From assembly GCA_001794205.1 (NCBI GenBank), contig MGJJ01000013.1, positions 1-10,019 of the forward strand: a DNA stretch of 10,019 nt. The letters are read 5' to 3'. The translations under genes were made by a program, and so were the position numbers. Of the stretch, positions 5,340 through 10,019 are shown piece after piece (position 1 is the first letter of the stretch; each line of letters begins with the position of its first letter). Origin of the DNA: Candidatus Yanofskybacteria bacterium RIFCSPHIGHO2_01_FULL_44_22. GTDB lineage: Bacteria; Patescibacteriota; Minisyncoccia; 2-02-FULL-40-12; GWA2-44-9. The notes under the pieces are model-generated. The model had not been told where the DNA came from. It made no database searches and saw only the letters and a program-made list of their open reading frames with translations.

Positions 5340-6263
5340 TTATTCCGGAGTTGCTGTCGGAGTCGGAGTTCCGGTTGGAGTTTCAGACGGGGTAGGAGTT
5401 GCGGTCGGTTCCGGCGAGGCGGTAACCGTTCCGGTCGGAGCCGGGCTTGTGCCATATAATCGCCCCAAGGCGACGGCCGCTTTTCTTACCGCTTCTCTTG
5501 CCGCATTAACCGCTTCTCTCACTTTCGCCAAATCGGCATGAAGCGCCTGGCGCGCCTTGCCTACATCAACGCGCAAACCCGCTTCCGCATTTACTTCAAC
5601 GGTATAGGTTTTGCCGGACTGATTGGTAATCGCCGCTCGAGCCGCTTCAATGGCGCCGGTTGCGGAATCAATCGCCGCGCTGACTCCAGAAATATCCAAA
5701 CCCTTTTCGGCCGCTTTATCGGCTCTGTCGCTGATTTTCTCTAAAACATTTTCTAACCTGTCCAAAACATTGGAAAAATGATTGAGCATTTTTTCATTTA
5801 ACGCGTCCAACCGCTTGTCTATTCTTTCCACGATTTGCTTTTTGCGCTCGTCTTTTATTTTGATAAGCTTCGCTTTGAGTTCTGCTCTTTTGGTTTCAAT
5901 TTTGTTTTTAAGCTCGTCCCTCTTGGCTTTTAACGCCTCTCTTGCTTCTTCTCGATTGGTCTTCAATTCTTCTCTTTTTTCTTTCAAAGCTTCCCGGGCT
6001 GTTTCTCGAACTTGCTTTAAATCTTCTCTGACATTTTTCCTCGTGTCTTTTATATCGCTTCTCACTTCTTTTCTTGTTTCTTTAACCTCTTGTCTGACAT
6101 CTTTTCGCGTATCGCGAATTTCTTTGCGGACTTCTTTTCTTATTCCCGGTCGACCCGCCGGAGAACTCGTCGCTTCCGGAGACGGCGAAACTTCCTCTGC
6201 AAAAGCAAAGGCGGCAGATAACGCCAATCCTGCCGATACGGCTAAAACAATAAATTTATTCAT
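5340..6263 (-). CDS. Secreted coiled-coil protein with nine 11-residue repeats
   Basis: A 307-residue protein. Signal peptide about 1-22 (MNKFIVLAVSAGLALSAAFA, then FAEE). A short Pro/Ser linker leads to nine consecutive 11-residue units (residues 42-140) such as RKEVRKEIRDT, RKDVRQEVKET and RKEVRSDIKDT. Hendecads favour a right-handed or nearly straight coiled coil. Residues 141-185 continue helical (LNHFSNVLDRLENVLEKIS). A segment with Gly and beta character (186-235, KTYTVEV) follows, then a further helix (236-266) and a Thr/Pro-rich tail (TPTPSETPTGTPTPTATPE) suited to a cell-surface or wall-spanning linker. Proteins of this build are frequent in Parcubacteria and have no assigned function. 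There is no Shine-Dalgarno site; the ATG lies in a long inverted repeat of the leader. Probably structural or surface-exposed. Confidence 0.8.
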   Translation of the reverse strand: MNKFIVLAVSAGLALSAAFAFAEEVSPSPEATSSPAGRPGIRKEVRKEIRDTRKDVRQEVKETRKEVRSDIKDTRKNVREDLKQVRETAREALKEKREELKTNREEAREALKAKRDELKNKIETKRAELKAKLIKIKDERKKQIVERIDKRLDALNEKMLNHFSNVLDRLENVLEKISDRADKAAEKGLDISGVSAAIDSATGAIEAARAAITNQSGKTYTVEVNAEAGLRVDVGKARQALHADLAKVREAVNAAREAVRKAAVALGRLYGTSPAPTGTVTASPEPTATPTPSETPTGTPTPTATPE

Positions 6264-6379
6264 CCCGTTAGAAGTAGCTGTTGCACAGTTGCATAACGAC
6301 CAATTATGAGCGCAAAACAGCTATTGTTATTACTTAATACTTAATTCGCTGAACCCGTTAGGGCTACTTCTAACGGGAT
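6262..6379 (-). promoter_or_regulatory. Leader with alternative stems; one covers the start codon
   Basis: 17-bp exact inverted repeats (6262-6278 and 6363-6379) bracket the leader, and one arm includes the first two bases of the ATG. The upstream arm can instead form a local hairpin: CTAACGGG (6370-6377) with CCCGTTAG (6354-6361). A third pairing, AGCTGTT with AACAGCT (about 6278-6325), competes with the long stem. The folds cannot all coexist. Confidence 0.5.
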
Positions 6380-6395
6380 TCATACCAATAGTATT

Positions 6396-6423
6396 AGTAT
6401 AGCATGCGGCAAACAAGATTCAA
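6396..6423 (-). promoter_or_regulatory. Promoter of the coiled-coil gene
   Basis: On the minus strand: -35 TTGAAT (6423-6418), a 16-base spacer, and -10 TATACT (6401-6396) preceded by TGC (extended -10). Predicted transcription start near 6389, giving a leader of about 126 bases. A 7-bp hairpin CAACAGC/GCTGTTG (6421-6438) overlaps the -35 edge and could be an operator. Confidence 0.65.
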
Positions 6424-6604
6424 CAGCTTTCGCTGTTGATATATCCCTTCCGCCCCAAGCTTTTCTTGTTAATATGCTTTATATAACGCTCCACCCTGGC
6501 CGATTGTGACGTTTTGCCGACAGACCCAAAACCGTCTTGATTTTTTACTTAAATTTTCCTATGCTTCTGTTATCAAGTTAGCCCCGCCTTTTAACTTTGT
6601 CTCA
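6424..6604. other. Intergenic region between divergent genes
   Basis: Together with the leader at 6264-6379 and the minus promoter, this makes a 341-base gap without a gene. Upstream of the plus-strand gene I see only the candidate promoter at 6537-6565. The 33 codons open before 6605 in the same frame begin at a GTG and look non-coding (Phe- and Cys-rich, with no motif). Confidence 0.5.
6537..6565 (+). promoter_or_regulatory. Candidate promoter of the PH/AlbA_2 gene
   Basis: TTGATT (6537-6542), a 17-base spacer and TATGCT (6560-6565). Predicted transcription start near 6572, giving a leader of about 33 bases. Four of six matches in each box. Confidence 0.35.
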
Positions 6605-7594
6605 ATGAGCAAACCGGCAATTATCAGAAAAAATCCCATTGTCATATTGCTTAATTTTTTCTTCTTGGAATTTGTCGCTCTCGGAGTTTTTTATATTGCC
6701 GCCCTCTCGGCTGATTACGGGGATATTTACGACAGCCTCGCCTTTTCCAAAATTATTCCCTACGAATTCGCGGAATTTTTTTTAATCATCCTTTTCGAAA
6801 GTTGTTTGATAACATTCGTTTTTGCGAAATGGGCATTTGACACCTACGAAATAAGCCCCGGCAAAATTTCCATTGAAAATGGAATATTTTCCAAAAAACA
6901 CCGTGAATTTAAAATGGAACAGCCCGTCTCCGTCAATTGCCGCCAGGGTCTTTTGGGGCGATTGACCAGATACGGCAAGCTTAAAATATTAAGCGCCGAT
7001 TCTGCAACCGCAGTTGTCCTGACTTATGTTCCCAGTCCGGAAAAATACGTTGAATTGTTAAAATGGGGCGGCAAAAAACCCTCTCCCGACCTTGAAAACG
7101 ATTTAAGCGCTCCCCGGCTTTTGGCGCAAGGAGAGCATGAAAAGTTGGAGTTTAAAACATCGCTCCGGTGGGATGCGCAAGCAAACCGCGTCAATAAAAA
7201 TCTTGAAAAATCAATCATGAAAACAATCGCCGCATTCCTAAACTCCGAAGGCGGTTATCTTGTCATCGGCGCCAATGACAAGGGCGCGCCCGTCGGCCTG
7301 GAAATGGATTATGCCACTCTCGGCAAACAAAATGCCGACGGATTTGAGAATCATTTCACCAATTTATTCAATGTGGCCGTCGGGGCGGAATTTCGAAGAT
7401 TTGTCAAGCTCACCTTTCAAAAATTAGACAACGACGGCAAAGAAGTGTGTGTAATCCGCGTTTTGCCAAGCTCAAAACCTGCTTATGTGCGCTTTGACGA
7501 AAACGAAGATTTTTACATCCGCACCGGCAACTCCACAACCGCCCTTAAACCCAGCGCAAGCGCGACATATATTAGAAGTTGGTGGAAAGAATAA
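6605..7594 (+). CDS. Membrane-anchored PH-like (bPH2) and AlbA_2 (Schlafen-type) fusion protein
   Basis: A 329-residue protein. Two membrane helices (about 11-33 and 55-76) precede a bPH2/YdbS-like PH domain (about 79-155): YEISPGKISIENGIFSKKHREF, then LLGRLTRYGKLKI. The C-terminal part (177-315) is an AlbA_2/Schlafen-type domain: GEHEKLEFKTSLRWD, MKTIAAFLNSEGGYLVIGAND, GLEMDYATLGKQNADGFENHF, and FYIRTGNSTTALKP. Glu177, Glu182 and Lys184 lie in the family's conserved E..EFK block. AlbA_2 domains bind nucleic acid or nucleotides and some Schlafen relatives cut tRNA; bPH2 domains usually sit at the membrane. The fusion would place a nucleic-acid-acting domain at the inner face. The start at MSKPAII is chosen for a sensible membrane N-terminus; no clear Shine-Dalgarno site. 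The C-terminus is complete. Confidence 0.8.
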   Translation: MSKPAIIRKNPIVILLNFFFLEFVALGVFYIAALSADYGDIYDSLAFSKIIPYEFAEFFLIILFESCLITFVFAKWAFDTYEISPGKISIENGIFSKKHREFKMEQPVSVNCRQGLLGRLTRYGKLKILSADSATAVVLTYVPSPEKYVELLKWGGKKPSPDLENDLSAPRLLAQGEHEKLEFKTSLRWDAQANRVNKNLEKSIMKTIAAFLNSEGGYLVIGANDKGAPVGLEMDYATLGKQNADGFENHFTNLFNVAVGAEFRRFVKLTFQKLDNDGKEVCVIRVLPSSKPAYVRFDENEDFYIRTGNSTTALKPSASATYIRSWWKE

Positions 7595-7724
7595 CGGGCG
7601 AAGTTAATCCCTCACTTTTCAGACTCTTGCAAGGTGGAACGGGGAAGAGAGGCTGCCTTGTTATTCCCAATCTCCAAAAGTTAGCCAAAACCCTGGGCAT
7701 TAATTCTTACTTTGTAACGGCAAT

Positions 7725-7760
7725 GAAAAAAGCCGGCGCCGTCTTGATTCAGGCGCCGGT
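7725..7760 (-). terminator. Intrinsic terminator of the sigma-factor operon
   Basis: CCGGCGCC (7733-7740) pairs with GGCGCCGG (7752-7759) around an 11-base loop; on the minus strand the stem runs into TTTTTT. It lies just beyond the sigma-factor stop codon. Confidence 0.85.
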
Positions 7761-7777
7761 CAAACATCGACACACCC

Positions 7778-8716
7778 TTATAGAGTACGCGCAAGTTCGT
7801 TCAACTGCCCGTCTTCATCCGGAGTTGCAGCGCATTCAGCCAAGAGTTCGATGCGTTTCAGAAGATTAAAAACATACTTGTCGCTGATACCAAGGCGTTT
7901 GTGCACTTGGGCTTTAATCTGCCTCACCCGCTCGCGGGTAATATTGTTCTTGCGTCCGACTTGTTCGAGGGTGCATTTCTTGAAAGTACCGTCGGGGATG
8001 CCGAAGTAAGCTAAGAAGATTTTCTGGTTTCTTTCTCCGTTAAACGCGGCGCGGCGCTTGAGGTTCTCCAGTTCCGCAAACAGAACCCCCAATCCTTCAT
8101 TGGCCTCAACAGCCACATTCGGCCCGGCGGTAGTTCGGCATGAAACAAGGTTGCCTATCGCCCCGCTATCCGCCTCATTGAGAGGTTGGTCAAGGGAGGG
8201 TAGAAAAAGATTCAATTCCAGCCTCAAAAGCTCCCGGAGCTTTTGAGGCTGAATGTCCATAACGGCCGCAAGTTCTTCCTGATTCGGGTGGAAATTTCCT
8301 TCCCACTCAAACTGCCGCCGGAATTTCTGCAGATAACCAAGCGATTCATTCGTGTGGACGGGAAGCCTGATTGTCTTGCTCTTATCCATAATCGCTCTGG
8401 TAACCGCTTGCCTTATCCACCAAACGGCATAAGTTGAGAACTTATTCCCCTGCCTGTAATTAAATTTTTCCATCGCCCGAAGGAGGCCGAGATTTCCCTC
8501 TTGTATCAGGTCGCTAAAATCAAGGCCCCGGTTTTGGTAATGTCTGGCTATGGAAACCACCAGCCGCAAATTGTGTTCGATGAATTCTGTCCGCGCTTCC
8601 TCGTCGCCTTCCCCGATGCGCTTGAACAGTTTCACCTCTTCTTCGCGGGTAAGAATTGCAAAACTGCCGATTTCTCCAAGATACTGTTTCAAGAAGCGTT
8701 CGGGACAATTTTTCAT
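7778..8716 (-). CDS. RNA polymerase sigma-70 family factor (RpoD/SigA-like, short)
   Basis: A 312-residue protein that directs core RNA polymerase to -35/-10 promoters. Region 1.2 is visible at about 6-40 (FLKQYLGEIG...LTREEEVKLFKRI). Region 2 is at 41-122, with NLRLVVSIARHY, DLIQEGNLGLLRAMEKF and FSTYAVWWIRQAVTRAI, the -10-melting and recognition part. Region 3 is at about 125-190 and region 4 at about 212-276, with the helix-turn-helix LEQVGRKNNITRERVRQIKA. Region 1.1 is absent. The region between 3 and 4 (190-212) is poorly conserved, as is the tail after 277. It may be the primary factor of a reduced genome or a group 2 factor. GGGAG lies about 9 bases before the ATG. The start overlaps the stop of the upstream 72-residue gene (ATGA), so the two are probably co-translated. 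Confidence 0.93.
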   Translation of the reverse strand: MKNCPERFLKQYLGEIGSFAILTREEEVKLFKRIGEGDEEARTEFIEHNLRLVVSIARHYQNRGLDFSDLIQEGNLGLLRAMEKFNYRQGNKFSTYAVWWIRQAVTRAIMDKSKTIRLPVHTNESLGYLQKFRRQFEWEGNFHPNQEELAAVMDIQPQKLRELLRLELNLFLPSLDQPLNEADSGAIGNLVSCRTTAGPNVAVEANEGLGVLFAELENLKRRAAFNGERNQKIFLAYFGIPDGTFKKCTLEQVGRKNNITRERVRQIKAQVHKRLGISDKYVFNLLKRIELLAECAATPDEDGQLNELARTL

Positions 8717-8931
8717 GAGTTTGTCTCCCGCGCGCCAAAAGCCGGCCAGCCGTCAATCGCCCGCCGGGTTTCTTCGTGGAGCGCATTTCTGGAGATGAGA
8801 TTTTCAAGCCTGTTTTGGCACTCTTTTTTGGTAAGATAAAAGGTCCCTCCGAAATAGTCTTGAAATTTTGCTACCGTTATGCCGATGCATCTTTGATATT
8901 CCAAAAAGGCCAGCGAATCTTGGTTTGGCAT
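8713..8931 (-). CDS. 72-residue unknown protein, first gene of the sigma operon
   Basis: A small soluble protein (MPNQDSLAFLEYQRCIGI... ending AIDGWPAFGARETNS), mostly helical in look, with the central stretch KFQDYFGGTFYLTKKECQNRLENLI. I recognise no family. It is supported as a gene by a strong Shine-Dalgarno AAGGAG six bases before the ATG, a promoter upstream, and the ATGA overlap with the sigma gene. Its position suggests a role tied to the sigma factor (regulator, partner, or a leader that couples translation), but nothing in the sequence proves this. Confidence 0.7.
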   Translation of the reverse strand: MPNQDSLAFLEYQRCIGITVAKFQDYFGGTFYLTKKECQNRLENLISRNALHEETRRAIDGWPAFGARETNS

Positions 8932-8980
8932 GTCCGGCTCCTTCCGTTTTGCGGTTGTAAACGAGCAAACAGTGTTATAA

Positions 8981-9008
8981 GTAATACAAATAAATTGAAA
9001 TCCGTCAA
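8981..9008 (-). promoter_or_regulatory. Promoter of the sigma-factor operon
   Basis: On the minus strand: -35 TTGACG (9008-9003), a 16-base spacer, and TATTAC (8986-8981). The leader would be about 45 bases. It is divergent from the tRNA promoter at 9080-9108. Confidence 0.55.
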
Positions 9009-9079
9009 GGCCGCCGCCGTCCGTACCGCCGCGGGGGTAAATGAAACCAGCCGGCAGGTATCCATGGCCGCCTAAGAGC

Positions 9080-9108
9080 TTGGAAATTTAATTGTCGGGG
9101 TGTATAAT
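9080..9108 (+). promoter_or_regulatory. Promoter of the tRNA-Asn transcription unit
   Basis: TTGGAA (9080-9085), a 17-base spacer and a perfect TATAAT (9103-9108). Predicted transcription start near 9115, 138 bases before the tRNA. Confidence 0.75.
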
Positions 9109-9114
9109 CTTTAC

Positions 9115-9246
9115 ATGTTTTATCAACGCGTTGGCAATGATAAAACACGGCAACAATCAAATATTCTACGGTCAGGAAGAGCGTTCTCGCGCAAAGCAGG
9201 AGCAGCCGCTCTACCATTGCCGCGGAATATGCAATTTACAATTTAA
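9115..9246 (+). CDS. Possible 43-codon leaderless ORF in the tRNA leader
   Basis: An ATG lies exactly six bases after TATAAT, at the predicted transcription start, and the frame runs to a TAA at 9244-9246, seven bases before the tRNA. The peptide begins MFYQRVGNDKTRQQSNI and resembles nothing I know. Part of it is encoded by the antisense copy of the tRNA, so conserved coding is doubtful; translation could still open that structure. It may be chance. Confidence 0.25.
   Translation: MFYQRVGNDKTRQQSNILRSGRAFSRKAGAAALPLPRNMQFTI
9116..9147 (+). repeat. Hairpin at the start of the tRNA leader
   Basis: TGTTTTATCA (9116-9125) and TGATAAAACA (9138-9147) form a 10-bp perfect stem with a 12-base loop containing the palindrome ACGCGT. 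It would sit at the 5' end of the tRNA precursor. Confidence 0.6.
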
Positions 9247-9280
9247 TATTATTCCGCGGTAGCTCAATGGTAGAGCGGCT
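9204..9280 (+). repeat. Antisense partial copy of the tRNA 5' half (inverted repeat)
   Basis: 9204-9219 is the exact reverse complement of tRNA bases 9265-9280 (16 bp), and 9220-9229 of 9250-9259 (10 bp). Only TAGCT (9260-9264) is missing from the copy. A 26-bp stem with a 5-base bulge and a 20-base AT-rich loop results. Confidence 0.85.
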
Positions 9281-9285
9281 CCCTG

Positions 9286-9313
9286 TGGACACTTTTGTTA
9301 TCAGGCTTATAAT
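9286..9313 (+). promoter_or_regulatory. Internal promoter of the intron HNH gene
   Basis: TGGACA (9286-9291), a 16-base spacer and a perfect TATAAT (9308-9313), then six bases and the GTG start at 9320. GGCTT and AAGCC (9304-9308, 9315-9319) form a small hairpin around the -10 box. Confidence 0.5.
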
Positions 9314-9843
9314 AAAGCCGTGAAAGACAAGAGAACCTATGCCAATCGCCGAGATGAACTCATCAAGGCAGTAGCCAAGCGACGACGCAAAATCAAAGAA
9401 CTATCTATCCAATACAAAGGAGGCAGATGCCAAATTTGTGGATATACTAAATATCAAGGAGCGTTAGATTTACATCATAAAGAACCAAGTACAAAAGTAT
9501 TTGGAATCGGTGATAAAGGATATACGCGTTCTTGGGAAAAAGTAAAGATAGAACTTGATAAATGTATTCTCGTTTGCGCTAACTGTCATCGAGAACTTGA
9601 GGCAGGCATAACGCAGCTTCCTAACGAAAGTTAGGAATGAACTTTTCGGGATATCGGTGAAGCCCTAATCTGCCTCCGCCAGTAGGCGGATAGTGGATGG
9701 GTAATACCGAGGGAACCAGGCACTTTCTAAGATTCTAAAAAAAGAAAGTGACTGGGCGCCGTAGAGACTAGATACCGAAACACCTAATTCTAAAGAAAAG
9801 GTGAAGATATAGTCCACTCCACACGAAAGTGATGGAAAATGTG
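9287..9843 (+). ncRNA. Group I self-splicing intron in the tRNA-Asn anticodon
   Basis: 557 bases inserted after U35. The 5' exon ends in U and the intron ends in G, as the class requires. P1: CCUGU (9282-9286) pairs with GCAGG (9602-9606), giving the U-G pair at the splice site (GCAG at 9613-9616 is a weaker alternative). P2: hairpin 9618-9637 with GAAA loop. P3: 9654-9658/9774-9778. P4: GCCC (9662-9665) with GGGT (9699-9702). P5: 9675-9680/9685-9690. P6: 9716-9719/9752-9755. P6a: 9721-9727/9744-9750. P7: GACTA (9766-9770) with TAGTC (9810-9814). P8: 9781-9785/9799-9803. P9: 9818-9824/9829-9836 with GAAA loop. AAGATATAGTCC before P9 is a typical group I core string. Confidence 0.9.
9320..9634 (+). 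CDS. HNH homing endonuclease within the group I intron
   Basis: A 104-residue protein. A basic N-terminus (residues 9-33, with AKRRRKIKEL) probably contacts DNA. The HNH fold follows, with zinc ligands CQIC (37-40) and CANC (86-89), the catalytic LDLHH (49-53), and CHRE (89-92). It is presumed to cut intronless tRNA-Asn genes and so spread the intron. The gene starts at GTG with no Shine-Dalgarno site, but a TATAAT six bases upstream suggests leaderless expression. It fills the loop of P1. Codons 95-96 form the internal guide sequence, and codons 100-104 plus the stop lie in P2, so protein and ribozyme share sequence. No frameshift or missing motif; it appears intact. Confidence 0.88.
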   Translation: MKDKRTYANRRDELIKAVAKRRRKIKELSIQYKGGRCQICGYTKYQGALDLHHKEPSTKVFGIGDKGYTRSWEKVKIELDKCILVCANCHRELEAGITQLPNES

Positions 9844-9890
9844 TAAGGAGAAGGTTCCTGGTTCGAGTCCAGGCCGCGGAGCAGACGAAA

Positions 9891-9916
9891 AAATCCTGAT
9901 TTTATCAGGATTTTTT
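9891..9916 (+). terminator. Intrinsic terminator of the tRNA-Asn unit
   Basis: AAATCCTGA (9891-9899) pairs with TCAGGATTT (9905-9913) around TTTTA, followed by TTT (six T in all). It begins 10 bases after the tRNA end. Confidence 0.85.
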
Positions 9917-9929
9917 CATGGACGGCAAA

Positions 9930-9958
9930 TGGACTTCGGAACCAAAAACGAGTAAAAT
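9930..9958 (+). promoter_or_regulatory. Candidate promoter of the next gene
   Basis: TGGACT (9930-9935), a 17-base spacer and TAAAAT (9953-9958). Predicted start near 9965, just before the ATG at 9968. Confidence 0.4.
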
Positions 9959-9967
9959 GAACAAGAA

Positions 9968-10019
9968 ATGAATAACCATGGAAACAACTTGGTTAGAGAT
10001 TTGGCACTTGTTATTCTTA
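9968..10019 (+). CDS. Start of a gene cut by the window edge (frame uncertain)
   Basis: From ATG 9968 the frame reads MNNHGNNLVRDLALVIL and stays open to the edge, which looks like a short polar start before a membrane helix. A second frame from ATG 9978 (METTWLEIWHLLFL) is also open and looks membrane-like. No Shine-Dalgarno site marks either. I prefer 9968 for its distance to the candidate promoter. Confidence 0.3.
   Translation, partial: MNNHGNNLVRDLALVIL

Larger units (their letters stand above)
9253..9881 (+). tRNA. tRNA-Asn(GUU), interrupted by a group I intron
   Basis: The 5' exon (9253-9286) has acceptor strand TCCGCGG, T8, A9, the D arm GCTC-AATGGTA-GAGC, G26, stem GCTCC and CTGT. 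The 3' exon (9844-9881) has TAA, GGAGA, variable loop AGGTT, the T arm CCTGG-TTCGAGT-CCAGG, acceptor CCGCGGA and discriminator G. Joined, they give a 72-base tRNA with anticodon loop CTGTTAA, hence GUU. The U1-A72 pair, G73 and the D-arm sequence all match bacterial tRNA-Asn. The one flaw is a G27-A43 mismatch. CCA is not encoded. A shifted splice would give UGU (Thr), but the discriminator G and the guide pairing argue for Asn. G34 is a target site for Tgt. Confidence 0.88.

Noticed and set aside
5782..6309. Plus-strand 175-codon ORF opposite the coiled-coil gene
   Set aside because: Its Ser/Phe/Leu repeats mirror the Lys/Arg/Glu repeats of the minus-strand gene; there is no ribosome binding site and the minus frame has a signal peptide and periodic structure.
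7633..7665. AAGGTGGAAC resembling the T-box consensus
   Set aside because: The rest of the conserved block (ACCGCG) is missing, no antiterminator/terminator pair follows on the plus strand, and no aminoacyl-tRNA synthetase or amino-acid gene is downstream.
7579..7869. Plus-strand ORF of 96 codons after the PH/AlbA_2 gene, with a helix-turn-helix-like stretch (LQKLAKTLGINSYFVTAMKKAG)
   Set aside because: It starts at TTG inside the preceding gene, runs through the sigma terminator hairpin and overlaps the sigma coding region by 92 bases antisense; no ribosome binding site. The unexplained stretch 7595-7724 might still hold a gene remnant.
8776..9075. Plus-strand ORF across the sigma operon promoter
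   Set aside because: Antisense to the 72-residue gene, which has a strong ribosome binding site and the ATGA overlap; no plus-strand signals.
9204..9229. Second tRNA gene on the minus strand
   Set aside because: Only an acceptor strand and part of a D arm are present, with TAGCT missing and no anticodon or T arm following; it is a partial inverted copy.
9253..9881. Reading the split tRNA as tRNA-His(GUG) or tRNA-Thr(UGU)
   Set aside because: His would lack G-1 and a U before the splice site; Thr would need another splice point with no good guide pairing and has the wrong discriminator base. Asn fits the exon sequence and P1.

Overview
The window looks like a piece of a Candidate Phyla Radiation (Patescibacteria, probably Parcubacteria-like) chromosome. 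This is inferred from gene style, not from a marker gene: short intergenic gaps, a DUF5652-type membrane protein, an RRM protein with a Gly/Arg tail, small anchored or secreted proteins with Thr/Pro-rich linkers, GC-rich intergenic hairpins, and a self-splicing intron in a tRNA gene. One gene fits poorly: a secreted protein with a beta-barrel look and a C-terminal Phe, which would need an outer membrane that CPR cells are generally thought to lack.

Layout. Positions 1-1532 (+): the 3' end of an unknown gene, a terminator, and tgt (tRNA-guanine transglycosylase). Positions 1529-6263 (-): a row of mostly separately terminated genes: DUF5652 membrane protein, beta-barrel-like secreted protein, DUF4258-like small protein, RRM RNA-binding protein, membrane-anchored cupredoxin-fold protein, small single-pass membrane protein, and a secreted coiled-coil protein made of 11-residue repeats. 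Position 6605-7594 (+): a membrane PH-like domain fused to a Schlafen-type AlbA_2 domain. Positions 7778-8931 (-): a two-gene operon of a 72-residue unknown protein overlapping by ATGA with a sigma-70 factor. Positions 9080-9916 (+): a promoter, an unusual leader, and a tRNA-Asn(GUU) gene split in its anticodon by a 557-nt group I intron carrying an HNH homing-endonuclease gene, then a terminator. A promoter and the first bases of another gene close the window.

Main points of interest. (1) The tRNA-Asn group I intron can be folded by eye (P1-P9). The HNH gene lies in the P1 loop, its last codons also encode the internal guide sequence and P2, and it has its own promoter placed so that transcription would begin at its GTG. 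(2) The tRNA leader holds a 26-nt antisense copy of the tRNA 5' half and a 43-codon ORF whose ATG lies at the predicted transcription start. (3) Several long leaders are strongly structured, notably that of the coiled-coil gene, where two mutually exclusive stems are possible and one buries the start codon. (4) Some genes have clear Shine-Dalgarno sites while others have a -10 box exactly six bases before the start codon, which suggests mixed leadered and leaderless initiation. Tgt acts on G34 of tRNAs with GUN anticodons, so the split tRNA-Asn is one of its expected substrates.
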